Assembly (NCBI RefSeq): GCF_002995845.1
Contig: NZ_PVXP01000002.1
Coordinates: 62,001-126,000 of the forward strand
Source: Clostridium luticellarii
GTDB taxonomy: Bacteria > Bacillota > Clostridia > Clostridiales > Clostridiaceae
Reading direction: 5' to 3'
DNA length: 64,000 bases
Shown: positions 34,700-44,010 of the stretch, in pieces
How positions within the stretch are numbered: the stretch's first letter is position 1
Layout of the letters: every line of letters starts with the position of its first letter
The notes under the pieces: generated by a model
What the model was told of the DNA's origin: nothing
What the model saw: the letters and a program-made list of their open reading frames with translations, nothing else
Databases searched by the model: none
Made by a program: the position numbers and the translations under genes

Positions 34700-35254
34700 A
34701 TGTCGACAGTGCAATCGGTACAATCAACTATTGCTAAACGAGGTCTAGTGATGGTAGTTACGGGTAATGGCAAGGGCAAGACGACTTCAGCATTTGGTCA
34801 AGCTTTACGTGCTATTGGGCATGGATATAAAGTATGTGTTATCCAGTTTATGAAGGGTAGAAAATACGGGGAAATCATAGCAGCAGAAAAATATATTCCG
34901 GATATTACAATTATTCAAAGCGGTCTTGACAGTTTTGTAATGAAAGATAATCCAGCTCCGATAGATATTGACCTTGCCAAACAGGGATTTAAAAAGGCTC
35001 AGGAAATTGTAAAAAGCAAAAAATATGACCTGGTTATCCTAGATGAGATTAATGTTGCTGTCAATTTTAATTTGATTTCAGAACAAGAGGTAATAGATTT
35101 AATCAAACAAAAACCCCTTGAAGTAAATCTGTTATTAACCGGTCGTTATGCTTCTGATAAAATTGAAGAAGCTGCAGATATGGTAAGTGATATAACTGAA
35201 GTTAAACATCACTATAATGCTGGAATTAAAGGTCAAGCAGGAATTGAATATTAA
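34700..35254 (+). CDS. Cob(I)alamin adenosyltransferase, CobA/BtuR type
   Basis: This 184-residue enzyme has the CobA P-loop GNGKGKTTSAFGQALRA (about residues 22-38) and the family motifs VCVIQFMKG and DLVILDEIN. It transfers adenosyl from ATP to cob(I)alamin, making coenzyme B12. It is the first gene of an operon encoding an adenosylcobalamin-dependent mutase, so it most likely supplies or repairs that enzyme's cofactor. A GAAGGTGA site precedes ATG 34700. Confidence 0.9.
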   Translation: MSTVQSVQSTIAKRGLVMVVTGNGKGKTTSAFGQALRAIGHGYKVCVIQFMKGRKYGEIIAAEKYIPDITIIQSGLDSFVMKDNPAPIDIDLAKQGFKKAQEIVKSKKYDLVILDEINVAVNFNLISEQEVIDLIKQKPLEVNLLLTGRYASDKIEEAADMVSDITEVKHHYNAGIKGQAGIEY

Positions 35255-35302
35255 TTTGATTTTCATAATTTATTTTCTAAACTAAGAATGGAGGTAGAAG
35301 AG

Positions 35303-36985
35303 TTGTTTGATAAACAAGTTCTCGATAAATCTAGTGAATTGCATAGAAAGTGGGAAGATGCAGTTAAAAGGACAATTGCTAAACACCCGGATCAGAAGGA
35401 AAATTGGACGACTGTTTCAGATCAGCAGATAAAGAGGATATATGGTCCGGAAGACATTAAGGATATGAATTTTGAAAAGGATATATCTTATCCTGGACAG
35501 TATCCGTTTTTAAGAGGAAACCAGCCTACAGGATATCGTGGAAAGTATTGGACCTTCAGAATGTTTTCAGGTATGGGTACAGCTATAGAAACCAATGAAA
35601 GATGGCATTATCTTCTGTCTACAGGGCAGACGGGGCTGAGTACTGCTTTCGACTTCCCAACTCTGATGGGTTATGATAGTGATTCTCCTAAAGCCAGAGG
35701 TGAAGTTGGAAAATGTGGAGTTGCCATAGATACCATTGCTGATTTTCAGGATCTTATAAAAGGTATTCCACTGGACAAAATAAGTACTTCCATGACTATC
35801 AATCCACCGGCTACGGTACTTTGGGCAATGTACTGTGCATCAGCACAGATGCAGAATGTCCCTCTTACAAAGATAAGCGGTACTATACAAAATGATATGC
35901 TTAAAGAATTCATTGCTCAGAAGACATTTATGTGTCCGCCTGAACCATCGGTAAAACTTATCAGTGATACAGTAGAATTTGGAACTAAATATGTACCTAG
36001 ATGGAACACTATAAGTATCAGTGGATACCATATCAGAGAGGCAGGTTCCACTGCTGTTCAGGAGTTGGCATTTACTTTGAGGGATGGTGTGGAATATGTA
36101 GAAGATGCCATAAATCGTAAGGGATTGAATGTAGACGATTTTGCACCTAGATTGTCATTTTTCTTTAATTCTCATATCGATTTCTTTGAAGAAATTGCCA
36201 AGATGAGAGCTGCCCGTAGGATGTGGGCAAAGATCATGAAAGAACGTTTCAAGGCAAAGAATCCTCGTTCACTATGGATGAGATTCCATACTCAGACTGC
36301 AGGATGCTCGCTTACAGCACAACAGCCTTATAACAATGTGGTAAGAACAGCTGTAGAAGCTTTGGCTGCTGTTATGGGAGGAACTCAGTCCCTTCACACC
36401 AATTCACTGGATGAAGTATTGTGTCTGCCTTCTGAACAAGCAGTACAGATTGCTCTTAGAACCCAGCAGATTCTTGCAGAGGAGACTGGAGTAGCAAATA
36501 CCACGGATCCACTGGCAGGGTCTTATTTTGTTGAAGCTCTTACAAATAAGATGGAAAAAGAAGCTTGGGATTATATAAATAAAATTGATGAAATGGGCGG
36601 AATGGTTGCTGCCATAGAAAAAGGATTCCCTCAAATGGAAATATCAGATGCAGCATACAAGTTCCAGCAGCAGATAGATGCAAAGAAGAAGGTTGTAGTT
36701 GGAGTCAATAAGTATGTAGAAGAAAACGAAAAAGTGGATATTCCGATGGTGGAAATTGATGAGTCCGTGGAAAAAGAACAGCTTAAACGTTTGGCTGATG
36801 TTAAGAGGCAGAGAGATGGACGCCAGGTTTCCAAATGTCTTAAGGATCTGGAAAGCGCATGTAAAAAGGGAGAAAATGTTATGCCTTATTGTATAGAAGC
36901 AGTTAAAGCCTACGCAACTGTTGAGGAAATCTGCAATGTCTACAGAGATGTTTACGGTGAATACCGTGATCCTGGCATATATTAA
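35303..36985 (+). CDS. Adenosylcobalamin-dependent acyl-CoA mutase large subunit, isobutyryl-CoA mutase-like
   Basis: This roughly 560-residue subunit has the methylmalonyl-CoA mutase barrel without a B12 domain. Methylmalonyl-CoA mutases use a Tyr and an Arg in the two acyl-recognising positions. Here they are Phe (in FRMFSG) and Gln (in KEFIAQK), the pair of isobutyryl-CoA mutase. The strand before the Phe is unusual: TFRMFSGMG replaces the common TIRQFAGFG, changing Gln to Met and the later Phe to Met, so the substrate may differ. I prefer TTG 35303, well spaced from GGAGGT; ATG 35288 lacks a ribosome site. It probably interconverts isobutyryl- and butyryl-CoA or a related branched pair. 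Confidence 0.88.
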   Translation: MFDKQVLDKSSELHRKWEDAVKRTIAKHPDQKENWTTVSDQQIKRIYGPEDIKDMNFEKDISYPGQYPFLRGNQPTGYRGKYWTFRMFSGMGTAIETNERWHYLLSTGQTGLSTAFDFPTLMGYDSDSPKARGEVGKCGVAIDTIADFQDLIKGIPLDKISTSMTINPPATVLWAMYCASAQMQNVPLTKISGTIQNDMLKEFIAQKTFMCPPEPSVKLISDTVEFGTKYVPRWNTISISGYHIREAGSTAVQELAFTLRDGVEYVEDAINRKGLNVDDFAPRLSFFFNSHIDFFEEIAKMRAARRMWAKIMKERFKAKNPRSLWMRFHTQTAGCSLTAQQPYNNVVRTAVEALAAVMGGTQSLHTNSLDEVLCLPSEQAVQIALRTQQILAEETGVANTTDPLAGSYFVEALTNKMEKEAWDYINKIDEMGGMVAAIEKGFPQMEISDAAYKFQQQIDAKKKVVVGVNKYVEENEKVDIPMVEIDESVEKEQLKRLADVKRQRDGRQVSKCLKDLESACKKGENVMPYCIEAVKAYATVEEICNVYRDVYGEYRDPGIY

Positions 36986-37011
36986 TCAAATAACTCAAGG
37001 AGGAATATGTG

Positions 37012-37416
37012 ATGTCAAATAGAAAAATTCGTGTATTGTTGGCTAAACCAGGACTTGATGGTCATGATCGTGGTATTAAGGTACTGGCTAGGTGTTTTCG
37101 TGATGCTGGTTTTGAAGTAATTTATACAGGATGTCATCAGACTCCTGAACAGATTGTATCCGTTGCTCTTCAGGAGGACGTAGATGTGGTCGGTTTGAGT
37201 TGTCTGTCCGGAGCACATAAAACTCTGTTTCCTGAAGTAACTAAAATATTAAAGGAAAAGGGTGCTGATGATATTGCCGTTATAGGTGGAGGCATTATAC
37301 CTGAACAGGATATGGATGCGCTTCATAAAGCTGGAATTCAGGCTATTTTTACCCCGGGAACTCCATTGGAGGAAACTGTGGACTGGATCAATAAAAATGT
37401 AACTCCGAGGGCGTGA
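37012..37416 (+). CDS. Acyl-CoA mutase small subunit, cobalamin-binding
   Basis: This 134-residue subunit is a complete B12-binding domain with the base-off DGHDRG motif at residues 16-21 (His18 binds cobalt), then GLSCLSG and VIGGGIIP for the nucleotide tail. It pairs with the separate large subunit, as in IcmAB and HcmAB. ATG 37012 follows an AAGGAGG site; a GTG at 37009 is the alternative. It is two bases from the MeaB gene. Confidence 0.93.
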   Translation: MSNRKIRVLLAKPGLDGHDRGIKVLARCFRDAGFEVIYTGCHQTPEQIVSVALQEDVDVVGLSCLSGAHKTLFPEVTKILKEKGADDIAVIGGGIIPEQDMDALHKAGIQAIFTPGTPLEETVDWINKNVTPRA

Positions 37417-37418
37417 AT

Positions 37419-38378
37419 ATGATGAATGAATTGAGCAAAAAGGTGTTAGAAGGAAATGTACGAGCAGCTTCACATATTATAAGAAACCTGGAGGATCAGA
37501 TTCCAGGTACTGATGAAATCATGAGAGAGCTTTTTACGGCTTCCGGTAAATCCCACATTGTGGGGTTTACTGGTGCACCTGGAGCTGGTAAAAGTACTTT
37601 GATTGATGAACTTATTACAGTATACCGCAAGAAAAATAAAAGCATTGGTGTACTGGCGGTTGATCCAACCAGCCCTTTTACAGGAGGTGCAATTTTAGGT
37701 GACAGAATTCGTATGATGAATCATTCACAAGATGAAGATGTATTTGTCAGAAGTCTGGCAACAAGAGGATACATGGGAGGCCTTTCCAAAGCTGTAGGTG
37801 AGGGCATTCATGTTATGGAGGCTCTTGGGAAACAAAAGGTCATCGTAGAAACCTGTGGAGTGGGACAGCAGGAAGTGGATATAATAAATCACGCCCATAC
37901 GGTGGTGGTGGTGCTTGTACCTGGAATGGGTGATGAGGTTCAGGCCATTAAGGCAGGTCTCATGGAAATAGCGGATATTTTTGTCATCAACAAGGCGGAT
38001 CGTGATGGAGCAGGTAAGCTTTATCAGGAGCTGATAAATATGATAGCCATGTCATCCAAAGAGGGCAGCTGGAAAATTCCGGTTGTCAAGGTAACTGGTT
38101 TTAAGGAGCCCAAGAAATTTTCTCAAGATGTAGAAGAGGTATACAACAAGATAGAAGAGCATCATAAGTATTTGGTAGAGAGTAATCTTCTATCAAGCCG
38201 TATAAGAAGAAAGGCTGCAGCAGAGCTCAATGAGGCACTGTGGGCCAAAATACTTCAACCGGTGCTAGATGATTTGAATTCCAGCGGAGAAATTGAAAAG
38301 CTGGTTGATAAATTGGTCAGCAGGGACACAGACCCTTATACTGCTGCTGAGAAAGTAGCACGTAAATATATGAAATGA
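37419..38378 (+). CDS. meaB: MeaB/ArgK-type G-protein chaperone of the mutase
   Basis: This 319-residue GTPase has the Walker A GAPGAGKST near residues 46-54, the GVGQQEVD switch region and an NKAD base-specificity motif near 195. MeaB proteins gate cofactor loading and protect B12 mutases from inactivation. The gene starts two bases after the small subunit stop (ATG 37419, with GTG 37413 possible). Its presence in the operon supports a functional mutase. Confidence 0.92.
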   Translation: MMNELSKKVLEGNVRAASHIIRNLEDQIPGTDEIMRELFTASGKSHIVGFTGAPGAGKSTLIDELITVYRKKNKSIGVLAVDPTSPFTGGAILGDRIRMMNHSQDEDVFVRSLATRGYMGGLSKAVGEGIHVMEALGKQKVIVETCGVGQQEVDIINHAHTVVVVLVPGMGDEVQAIKAGLMEIADIFVINKADRDGAGKLYQELINMIAMSSKEGSWKIPVVKVTGFKEPKKFSQDVEEVYNKIEEHHKYLVESNLLSSRIRRKAAAELNEALWAKILQPVLDDLNSSGEIEKLVDKLVSRDTDPYTAAEKVARKYMK

Positions 38379-38411
38379 TTAATTATATTAGGTAATAAGG
38401 GGGAAAAACAT

Positions 38412-39602
38412 ATGAAATGTACTCCAAAATCTGAGGTATATACTAGAATTTCAAATTTTCAAAGAGAGCTGCAGGATAAAAATATAGATGGTGCAATTGT
38501 TTTGTTAAACAGTGACATGTTTTATTTTACAGGTACAGTCCAAAAATCATTTTTGTATATGCCTTGTGATGGTGAACCTATACTTATGGTAAAAAGAAGT
38601 ATGAGAAGAGCTTTAGATGAATCTCCTCTTAAGAATATAGTACCAATTAAAAGTCCCAGACAAATTCCTCAAGTTTTATCAGACTTTGGATATGATTCTA
38701 TTAAAAAGATAGGACTTGAGCTGGATGTATTACCGTTCAATATTTATACAATTTATAAAAATATGTTTCCAGATGCCAAATTTTATGATGTTTCTCCTCT
38801 TATAAGGGGTATAAGAGCTATAAAATCACTTTATGAAATACAACTTTTACAAAATGCAGTAAGCATAATAGGTGAGTCATTTTTACAGGTGCCTTCTTTT
38901 CTTCGAGAAGGTATGTCGGAGATGGAACTGGCTGCGTTATTTGAAGCTGAAATGCGCAAACGTGGATATTCTGGATTCTGTAGGACTAGGGCTTTTAATC
39001 AGGAATTCTTTTATGGAAATGTATGTACCGGAGAAAGCGGATTTTATCCAAGCTTTTTTGATGGACCTGTAGGAGGATCAGGTCCTTCAGTATCCCATTC
39101 CCAAGGAGCAGGATGGAAAAGGGTAAATAAAAATGAAGTTGTTTACATAGATTATACCTGTGTCATTGAAGGGTATGCGGGAGATCAAACCAGAGTATTT
39201 TGTATGGGGCAGCTTACTCCAAAAATGGTGAAGGCATTTGATGATGCGGTGCTTATTGAATCTGAAGTGGCTAAATCCATTAAGCCGGGTACACTGGCAG
39301 AGGAGCCCTATTTTTTAGCTCTCAAGATGGCAGAGGAAATGGGATATAAGGATAATTTTATGGGATACAAAGAAGATAGGGTCAAGTTTTTAGGTCATGG
39401 TATTGGCTTGGAATTAGATGAGTGGCCAGTACTTGCTAAGGGATTTAAATCTCCTATTATGCCTGGAATGACTTTTGCCATGGAGCCTAAATTTGTATTT
39501 CCTGAAGGTTGTATTGGTACTGAAAATAGTTTTGTTATGACGGAAACAGGATTGAAAAATATGGCTACAATTCCTGAAGTAATTACTTATTTAGATAAAT
39601 AG
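38412..39602 (+). CDS. M24-family metallohydrolase (Xaa-Pro peptidase/creatinase fold)
   Basis: This 396-residue protein has an N-terminal creatinase_N domain (about 10-135) and a pita-bread M24 catalytic domain (about 150-390). The five metal ligands are present: Asp in YIDYTC, Asp in AGDQTRVF, His in GHGIGLELDE, Glu in AMEPKF and Glu in GTENSF. Family members cleave Xaa-Pro peptides or small amides such as creatine. It lies 33 bases after meaB and 42 before the CoA-transferase, so it is part of the operon. Why such a hydrolase belongs with an acyl-CoA mutase is not known; it may release the pathway's starting acid from a conjugate. That is speculation. Confidence 0.85.
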   Translation: MKCTPKSEVYTRISNFQRELQDKNIDGAIVLLNSDMFYFTGTVQKSFLYMPCDGEPILMVKRSMRRALDESPLKNIVPIKSPRQIPQVLSDFGYDSIKKIGLELDVLPFNIYTIYKNMFPDAKFYDVSPLIRGIRAIKSLYEIQLLQNAVSIIGESFLQVPSFLREGMSEMELAALFEAEMRKRGYSGFCRTRAFNQEFFYGNVCTGESGFYPSFFDGPVGGSGPSVSHSQGAGWKRVNKNEVVYIDYTCVIEGYAGDQTRVFCMGQLTPKMVKAFDDAVLIESEVAKSIKPGTLAEEPYFLALKMAEEMGYKDNFMGYKEDRVKFLGHGIGLELDEWPVLAKGFKSPIMPGMTFAMEPKFVFPEGCIGTENSFVMTETGLKNMATIPEVITYLDK

Positions 39603-39644
39603 ATTAAAAATAGAATTTATTGCAAGTTAGAAGGGGGAAATAAA

Positions 39645-40622
39645 TTGAGTAAGCCTAAAAAGATTACATTAAAGGAAGCGGCTTCTTTAATAAATGATGG
39701 TGATGAGATAACTTTTAGCGGTTTTACCATCTGGAGACGTCCTGTGGCAATTTGCTATGAGTTAATTAGACAGCACAAGAAAAATTTACATCTATTTGAA
39801 GTACAGGGCGGATTTCACAGTGATCTATTGGTAGGCGCAGGATGTGTGAGCATCTGGGAAGGTGCCTGGATGGGTCAGGAAATGTTGGGCAAGATAGGAG
39901 AAAATCTGGCACGTAAGCAGATGAGTGGTGAAATTCTGGTTGATGATTACAGTCATGGTCAGACTGCTGGAAGACTTATGGCAGGAGCATTGGGACTGCC
40001 CTTTTTCCCCTGTGCACTCTCCATGGGTACGGATATTTTCAACCCTGAATATGATCAGCTTGCTAGAGCGGGTTTAAGGGATGGAAAACATCGTAATATT
40101 CCCGCTAAAAAGTATGTAATAGCAGATGATCCCTTTTTTGGAAGGGGAAAATGTGCACTGTTTCCTGCTGTAAATCCTGACGTAGCTTTGGTCTATGCAC
40201 CTATAGTAGGAGATGAAGGTACTGTGCGTGTACTTGCACAGCCATATAATGATGAGGAAGTTATAAAAGCTTCCAAAAAGGTAATTGTAATATGTGAAGA
40301 AATTGTACCTGATGAATATTTAAGAAGAGATCCTGCTGCCAATATAGCTTCCGGTTATCAGATTGATTATGTGGTGGAGTGTCCTTGGGCGGCACATCCA
40401 ACCGGTTCACAGTATTACTATGATACTGATGCAAAGTTCTTAAAAGATTATAACCGCAATGTGCGTGATCAGAAGGCTTTTGACGAATTTGCAGAAAAGT
40501 GGATATTCAGTGTGAACAGCCATGAAGAATATCTGGAGAAATTAGGTGTAAGGAAGCTGGAAGAACTGCGTGCTAGTTCCATTATGGGTTATTCAACCAG
40601 GGCTAAAAGGGGGAAGAGATAA
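39645..40622 (+). CDS. Glutaconate-type CoA-transferase subunit A
   Basis: This 325-residue family I CoA-transferase subunit resembles GctA and IpdA: KITLKEAASLINDGDEITFSGF at the start and GALGLPFFPCALSMGTD near residue 115. It uses a TTG start after an AAGGGGG site. Its stop codon abuts the start of subunit B, so the pair is translated together. In the mutase operon it should load or unload CoA on the branched or dicarboxylic substrate. It is not closely related to the AtoDA pair upstream. Confidence 0.85.
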   Translation: MSKPKKITLKEAASLINDGDEITFSGFTIWRRPVAICYELIRQHKKNLHLFEVQGGFHSDLLVGAGCVSIWEGAWMGQEMLGKIGENLARKQMSGEILVDDYSHGQTAGRLMAGALGLPFFPCALSMGTDIFNPEYDQLARAGLRDGKHRNIPAKKYVIADDPFFGRGKCALFPAVNPDVALVYAPIVGDEGTVRVLAQPYNDEEVIKASKKVIVICEEIVPDEYLRRDPAANIASGYQIDYVVECPWAAHPTGSQYYYDTDAKFLKDYNRNVRDQKAFDEFAEKWIFSVNSHEEYLEKLGVRKLEELRASSIMGYSTRAKRGKR

Positions 40623-41435
40623 ATGGCTAATTCAGAAGAGTATTGCAAACCCGGGGAGTTCAAACCTATAGATTTGCTGGCTGCTGCAGCTGCCCGGGAG
40701 GTTAACGATGGAGACGTTGTATTTGCAGGTACTGGTCTTCCAATGCTTGCTATAACTTTGGCCCAGCATCAGCATGCACCTAATGCGGTATGTGTATACG
40801 AAGGAGGAAGTATTGACGGAAGACCACTTGATATACCCACTTCTGTAGGTGATGCCCGATGTGTTTATCAAGCTTCCAGGGCTACTGGATTATTTGATGC
40901 CTTTTATGGACAGTTACATTCAGGTTATGTGGATTTAGGCTTTTTAGGCGGAGCCGAAATTGACAAATACGGGAATGTAAATTGTACGGTAATAGGCGAT
41001 TACAATCATCCTAAAAAAAGATTTACAGGAAGCGGGGGCAATGCGGACATTTGTTCTTTTGCCAAAAAAACCGTGTTTATCATGGTTCAGGAAAAACGTA
41101 GATTTAAAGAACATGTTGATTATGTAACTTCACCAGGCTGGAAAATAAGAAATTGGCCGTCTGGAGAATGGGTTTCCAAAAAGGAGGTTTACGGTTCATA
41201 TTTTCAGGGAGGAGTTTCTGCTGTAATTACAGATATGGCAGTATTTCGCTTTGATGAAAATGGTGAAATGTATCTGGATACCGTACATCCTGGCTTTACA
41301 GTTCAGGATGTCATTGAACATGTAGGTTTCAAGCTCAATGTGTCCAGAGTGTCCGGAGAAACATTGCCGCCTACTAAAAAACAGATTGAGCTGCTGTACA
41401 ATGATATAGATCCGGAAGGTATATTCCTGCCGTAA
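40623..41435 (+). CDS. Glutaconate-type CoA-transferase subunit B
   Basis: This 270-residue beta subunit follows subunit A with no gap. It has VYEGGSIDGRP where family I enzymes carry the catalytic Glu (VxEGG) near residue 59, and GYVDLGFLGGAEIDKYGNVN near 100-120. Length and motifs resemble GctB and IpdB. A terminator-like hairpin follows, so it ends the operon that began with the adenosyltransferase. Confidence 0.85.
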   Translation: MANSEEYCKPGEFKPIDLLAAAAAREVNDGDVVFAGTGLPMLAITLAQHQHAPNAVCVYEGGSIDGRPLDIPTSVGDARCVYQASRATGLFDAFYGQLHSGYVDLGFLGGAEIDKYGNVNCTVIGDYNHPKKRFTGSGGNADICSFAKKTVFIMVQEKRRFKEHVDYVTSPGWKIRNWPSGEWVSKKEVYGSYFQGGVSAVITDMAVFRFDENGEMYLDTVHPGFTVQDVIEHVGFKLNVSRVSGETLPPTKKQIELLYNDIDPEGIFLP

Positions 41436-41450
41436 ATAATAGATTACTGG

Positions 41451-41498
41451 AGTGTTGCATTGGTAATTTTTTAAATTGCTGTGAACACTTCTTTTTTA
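41451..41498 (+). terminator. Terminator of the mutase operon
   Basis: A hairpin pairs AGTGTTGCA with TGTGAACACT with mismatches, and TTCTTTTTT follows. Confidence 0.6.
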
Positions 41499-41572
41499 TA
41501 GCTTTAAAATTATGTTGTTCTTAATGGGTTATGATATAATATTATTTAAAGATCATGATTGGGGGTATGGAT

Positions 41573-42565
41573 ATGTCCTATTTACTTGAACCTCTTAAAA
41601 CGAGTAAATTAACGCTAAAGAACAGGTTGATTATGCCGCCTATGGCTACTTCAAAATCTGAAAAAGACGGCAGAGTAAGTGAAGATATATTGAAATATTA
41701 TGATGAAAAGTCGAAGGGAGGATACATATCACTTGTAATTATTGAGCACAGTTTTATTGATAAGGCTGGAAAAGCCAGTGAGAATCAGCTTTCCATATCA
41801 AATGACAGTGTAGTGGAAGGTTTGCAGAAATTGTCTGAAATTATTCATAGAAATGCTTCTAAAACTATAATGCAGATTAATCATGCAGGCAGTGCTGCCA
41901 TGAGAAATGTTACAGGTTGTGAAGTGGTGGGTCCTTCTGCTGTATCAAATCCAATAAAGGGAGATATGCCAAGAGAACTTACCGGACTGGAAATTGATGA
42001 CATAGTACAAAAATTCAAAGCAGCAGCACTTCGCGTAAAGGAAGCTGGATTTGACGGAGTTGAAATTCATTCAGCTCACGGGTATTTGCTCAATCAATTT
42101 TTTTCACCTCTCACCAATAAGAGAAATGACGAATATGGAGGAAATGTGAAGAGCAGAATAAAGATACACCTGGATATAATCAAGGCAGTCCGCGGGGCCG
42201 TAGGTGATAATTTTCCCATTTTTTTACGCCTGGGAGCTTCTGATTATATGACAGGGGGAAGCACTGTAGAAGACAGTAAAATTGCGGCAAAAGAATTTGA
42301 AAAAGCAGGAGTGGATGTTCTTGACATTTCAGGAGGACTTTGCAGATATACTCTTCCAGGGAACACTTCCCAGGGATATTTTTCACCGCTTACCGAAGAA
42401 ATTAAAAAAGTTGTGTCTGTTCCAGTCATCTTAACCGGAGGAATTACTGAATCGAAAGCTGCAGAAACACTGCTTTTACAGCATAAGGCAGATCTTATTG
42501 GTGTGGGAAGAGCCATATATAGAGATTCCAGCTGGGCCCAAAGAGCCATTGAAAGCCTCAGATAG
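41573..42565 (+). CDS. Old-yellow-enzyme family NADH:flavin oxidoreductase
   Basis: This 330-residue protein is a single FMN barrel of the YqjM type. Diagnostic segments are NRLIMPPMAT, the HSAHGYLLNQFFSPLTNKRNDEYGG substrate/FMN region and VGVGRAIYRD near the end (GVGR phosphate site). It lacks the iron-sulfur and FAD domains of 2,4-dienoyl-CoA reductases. It would reduce activated C=C bonds of enones or enoates using NAD(P)H. I start at ATG 41573 after a GGGGGT site. It lies 137 bases after the mutase operon; a role there is possible but not shown. Confidence 0.88.
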   Translation: MSYLLEPLKTSKLTLKNRLIMPPMATSKSEKDGRVSEDILKYYDEKSKGGYISLVIIEHSFIDKAGKASENQLSISNDSVVEGLQKLSEIIHRNASKTIMQINHAGSAAMRNVTGCEVVGPSAVSNPIKGDMPRELTGLEIDDIVQKFKAAALRVKEAGFDGVEIHSAHGYLLNQFFSPLTNKRNDEYGGNVKSRIKIHLDIIKAVRGAVGDNFPIFLRLGASDYMTGGSTVEDSKIAAKEFEKAGVDVLDISGGLCRYTLPGNTSQGYFSPLTEEIKKVVSVPVILTGGITESKAAETLLLQHKADLIGVGRAIYRDSSWAQRAIESLR

Positions 42566-42642
42566 TTTAATATATATTCAAGTATCAGAGCTAAGAGTTG
42601 AATTATCAAATTCGGATAAAAATATCATAATGAGGTGATTTT

Positions 42643-43761
42643 ATGAAAAGCAGCGTATATTTTGTGAATTTAAGAGCCAGGAAGGCAAAGCAAAATAAAA
42701 TAACCAAGATAAGAAAATTATTTGAAAAGGCCGGGTTTAACAATGTAATTGGCAAGGGGGACTTAACTGCTGTGAAGCTCCATTTTGGAGAACTCGGAAG
42801 TGACGGATATATAAATCCTGTATTTGTAAGACAGGTTGTTGACAAGATAAAGGAAGCTGATGCCAATCCATTTTTAACTGATTCCAATACCTTGTATTCT
42901 GGAAGCAGATCGAATGCAGTTGACCATGTAAATACAGCCATACTGCATGGATTTAATTATGCGGTGGTAAATGCACCTGTAATAGTAGCAGATGGCCTAA
43001 AGGGTGAAAATGTAAAAGAAGTAGAGATAGACAAAAAGCATTTTAAAAATACCAGGATATCCGGAGTCATAGCTGGAGCTGACAGTATGATTGTGATGTC
43101 CCATTTTAAAGGCCATGAAGTGGCGGGGTTTGGCGGAGCTATCAAAAATTTAGCTATGGGATGTGCAAATCCCGATGGCAAGAAAGATCAACATTCTATA
43201 AGACCCAGTGTGGATATAGAAAAATGTATAGGCTGTGGACAATGTGCAAAAGTATGTCCCCAAAAAGCCATAACTATTGAAGATAAAAAATCATCCATAG
43301 ATAAGATGAGATGTGTAGGATGCGGTGAATGTATGACTGTCTGTCCTGTCAAAGCCATTGAATCAGGCGGTGAGATGGAGGCAAAAATATTTACAGAAAA
43401 GCTTACTGAATATGCTTATGGAGCAGTGAAAGGGAAGGAAGGAAAAGTAGGATATATTAATTTTATAATTAATGTGACTCCTGACTGTGACTGCGTTCCC
43501 TGGAGTGATGCTCCCATAGTACCGGATATAGGAATACTGGCATCTACGGATCCGGTAGCTTTGGACAGTGCCTGCTATGATTTGGTGAATGAAGCAGCGC
43601 CGTTAAATAATACTTTTCTAAAGGATAATGAGGCTAAGGGCGGTCACCAGTGTGAGGATAAATTTAAAGCCATGAGAAAAAATACCTATGGTGAAGTTCA
43701 GCTGACTTATGGAGAGGAAATAGGACTTGGCTCTAGAGAGTATAAGCTGATAAACATATGA
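42643..43761 (+). CDS. DUF362 protein with two [4Fe-4S] clusters
   Basis: This 372-residue protein has a DUF362 domain on both sides of an internal ferredoxin insert. The insert carries CIGCGQCAKVCP and CVGCGECMTVCP near residues 196-240. DUF362 ferredoxin proteins are common in anaerobes and have no proven reaction. A GAGGTGAT site precedes the ATG. It follows the ene-reductase by 77 bases, so it may feed electrons to it. A strong terminator follows. Confidence 0.85.
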   Translation: MKSSVYFVNLRARKAKQNKITKIRKLFEKAGFNNVIGKGDLTAVKLHFGELGSDGYINPVFVRQVVDKIKEADANPFLTDSNTLYSGSRSNAVDHVNTAILHGFNYAVVNAPVIVADGLKGENVKEVEIDKKHFKNTRISGVIAGADSMIVMSHFKGHEVAGFGGAIKNLAMGCANPDGKKDQHSIRPSVDIEKCIGCGQCAKVCPQKAITIEDKKSSIDKMRCVGCGECMTVCPVKAIESGGEMEAKIFTEKLTEYAYGAVKGKEGKVGYINFIINVTPDCDCVPWSDAPIVPDIGILASTDPVALDSACYDLVNEAAPLNNTFLKDNEAKGGHQCEDKFKAMRKNTYGEVQLTYGEEIGLGSREYKLINI

Positions 43762-43773
43762 ATCGGGTTTCGA

Positions 43774-43820
43774 TATGGGCTTACAGTATAATTTTATTAT
43801 ATTGTGAGCCCGTTTTTTAA
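43774..43820 (+). terminator. Terminator after the DUF362 gene
   Basis: Arms ATGGGCTTACAGTATAAT and ATTATATTGTGAGCCC close on a TTT loop and run into GTTTTTTAA. Confidence 0.9.
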
Positions 43821-43845
43821 TGGCGGCTTACTGAAAAAAATAGCA

Positions 43846-43920
43846 TTGACAAATAGAATGTTTTATGACATACTTTATATAGTAATAAATTTACTGCTGT
43901 ATATATTTATAGGTAGTAAA
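43846..43920 (+). promoter_or_regulatory. Promoter and imperfect palindrome before the sugar-acid cluster
   Basis: TTGACA at 43846-43851 is followed 17 bases later by a weak CATACT. Downstream, TTTACTGC and GGTAGTAAA (about 43889-43920) form an imperfect palindrome around a TATA-rich centre that may be an operator. Confidence 0.4.
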
Positions 43921-44010
43921 TAAACTATCATACAGATATATATACTGATATTCCTGAAGTATGGCAGGAGTTGAAGTTTAAATCAAGTATTTTAATGAGG
44001 AGGATATTAT

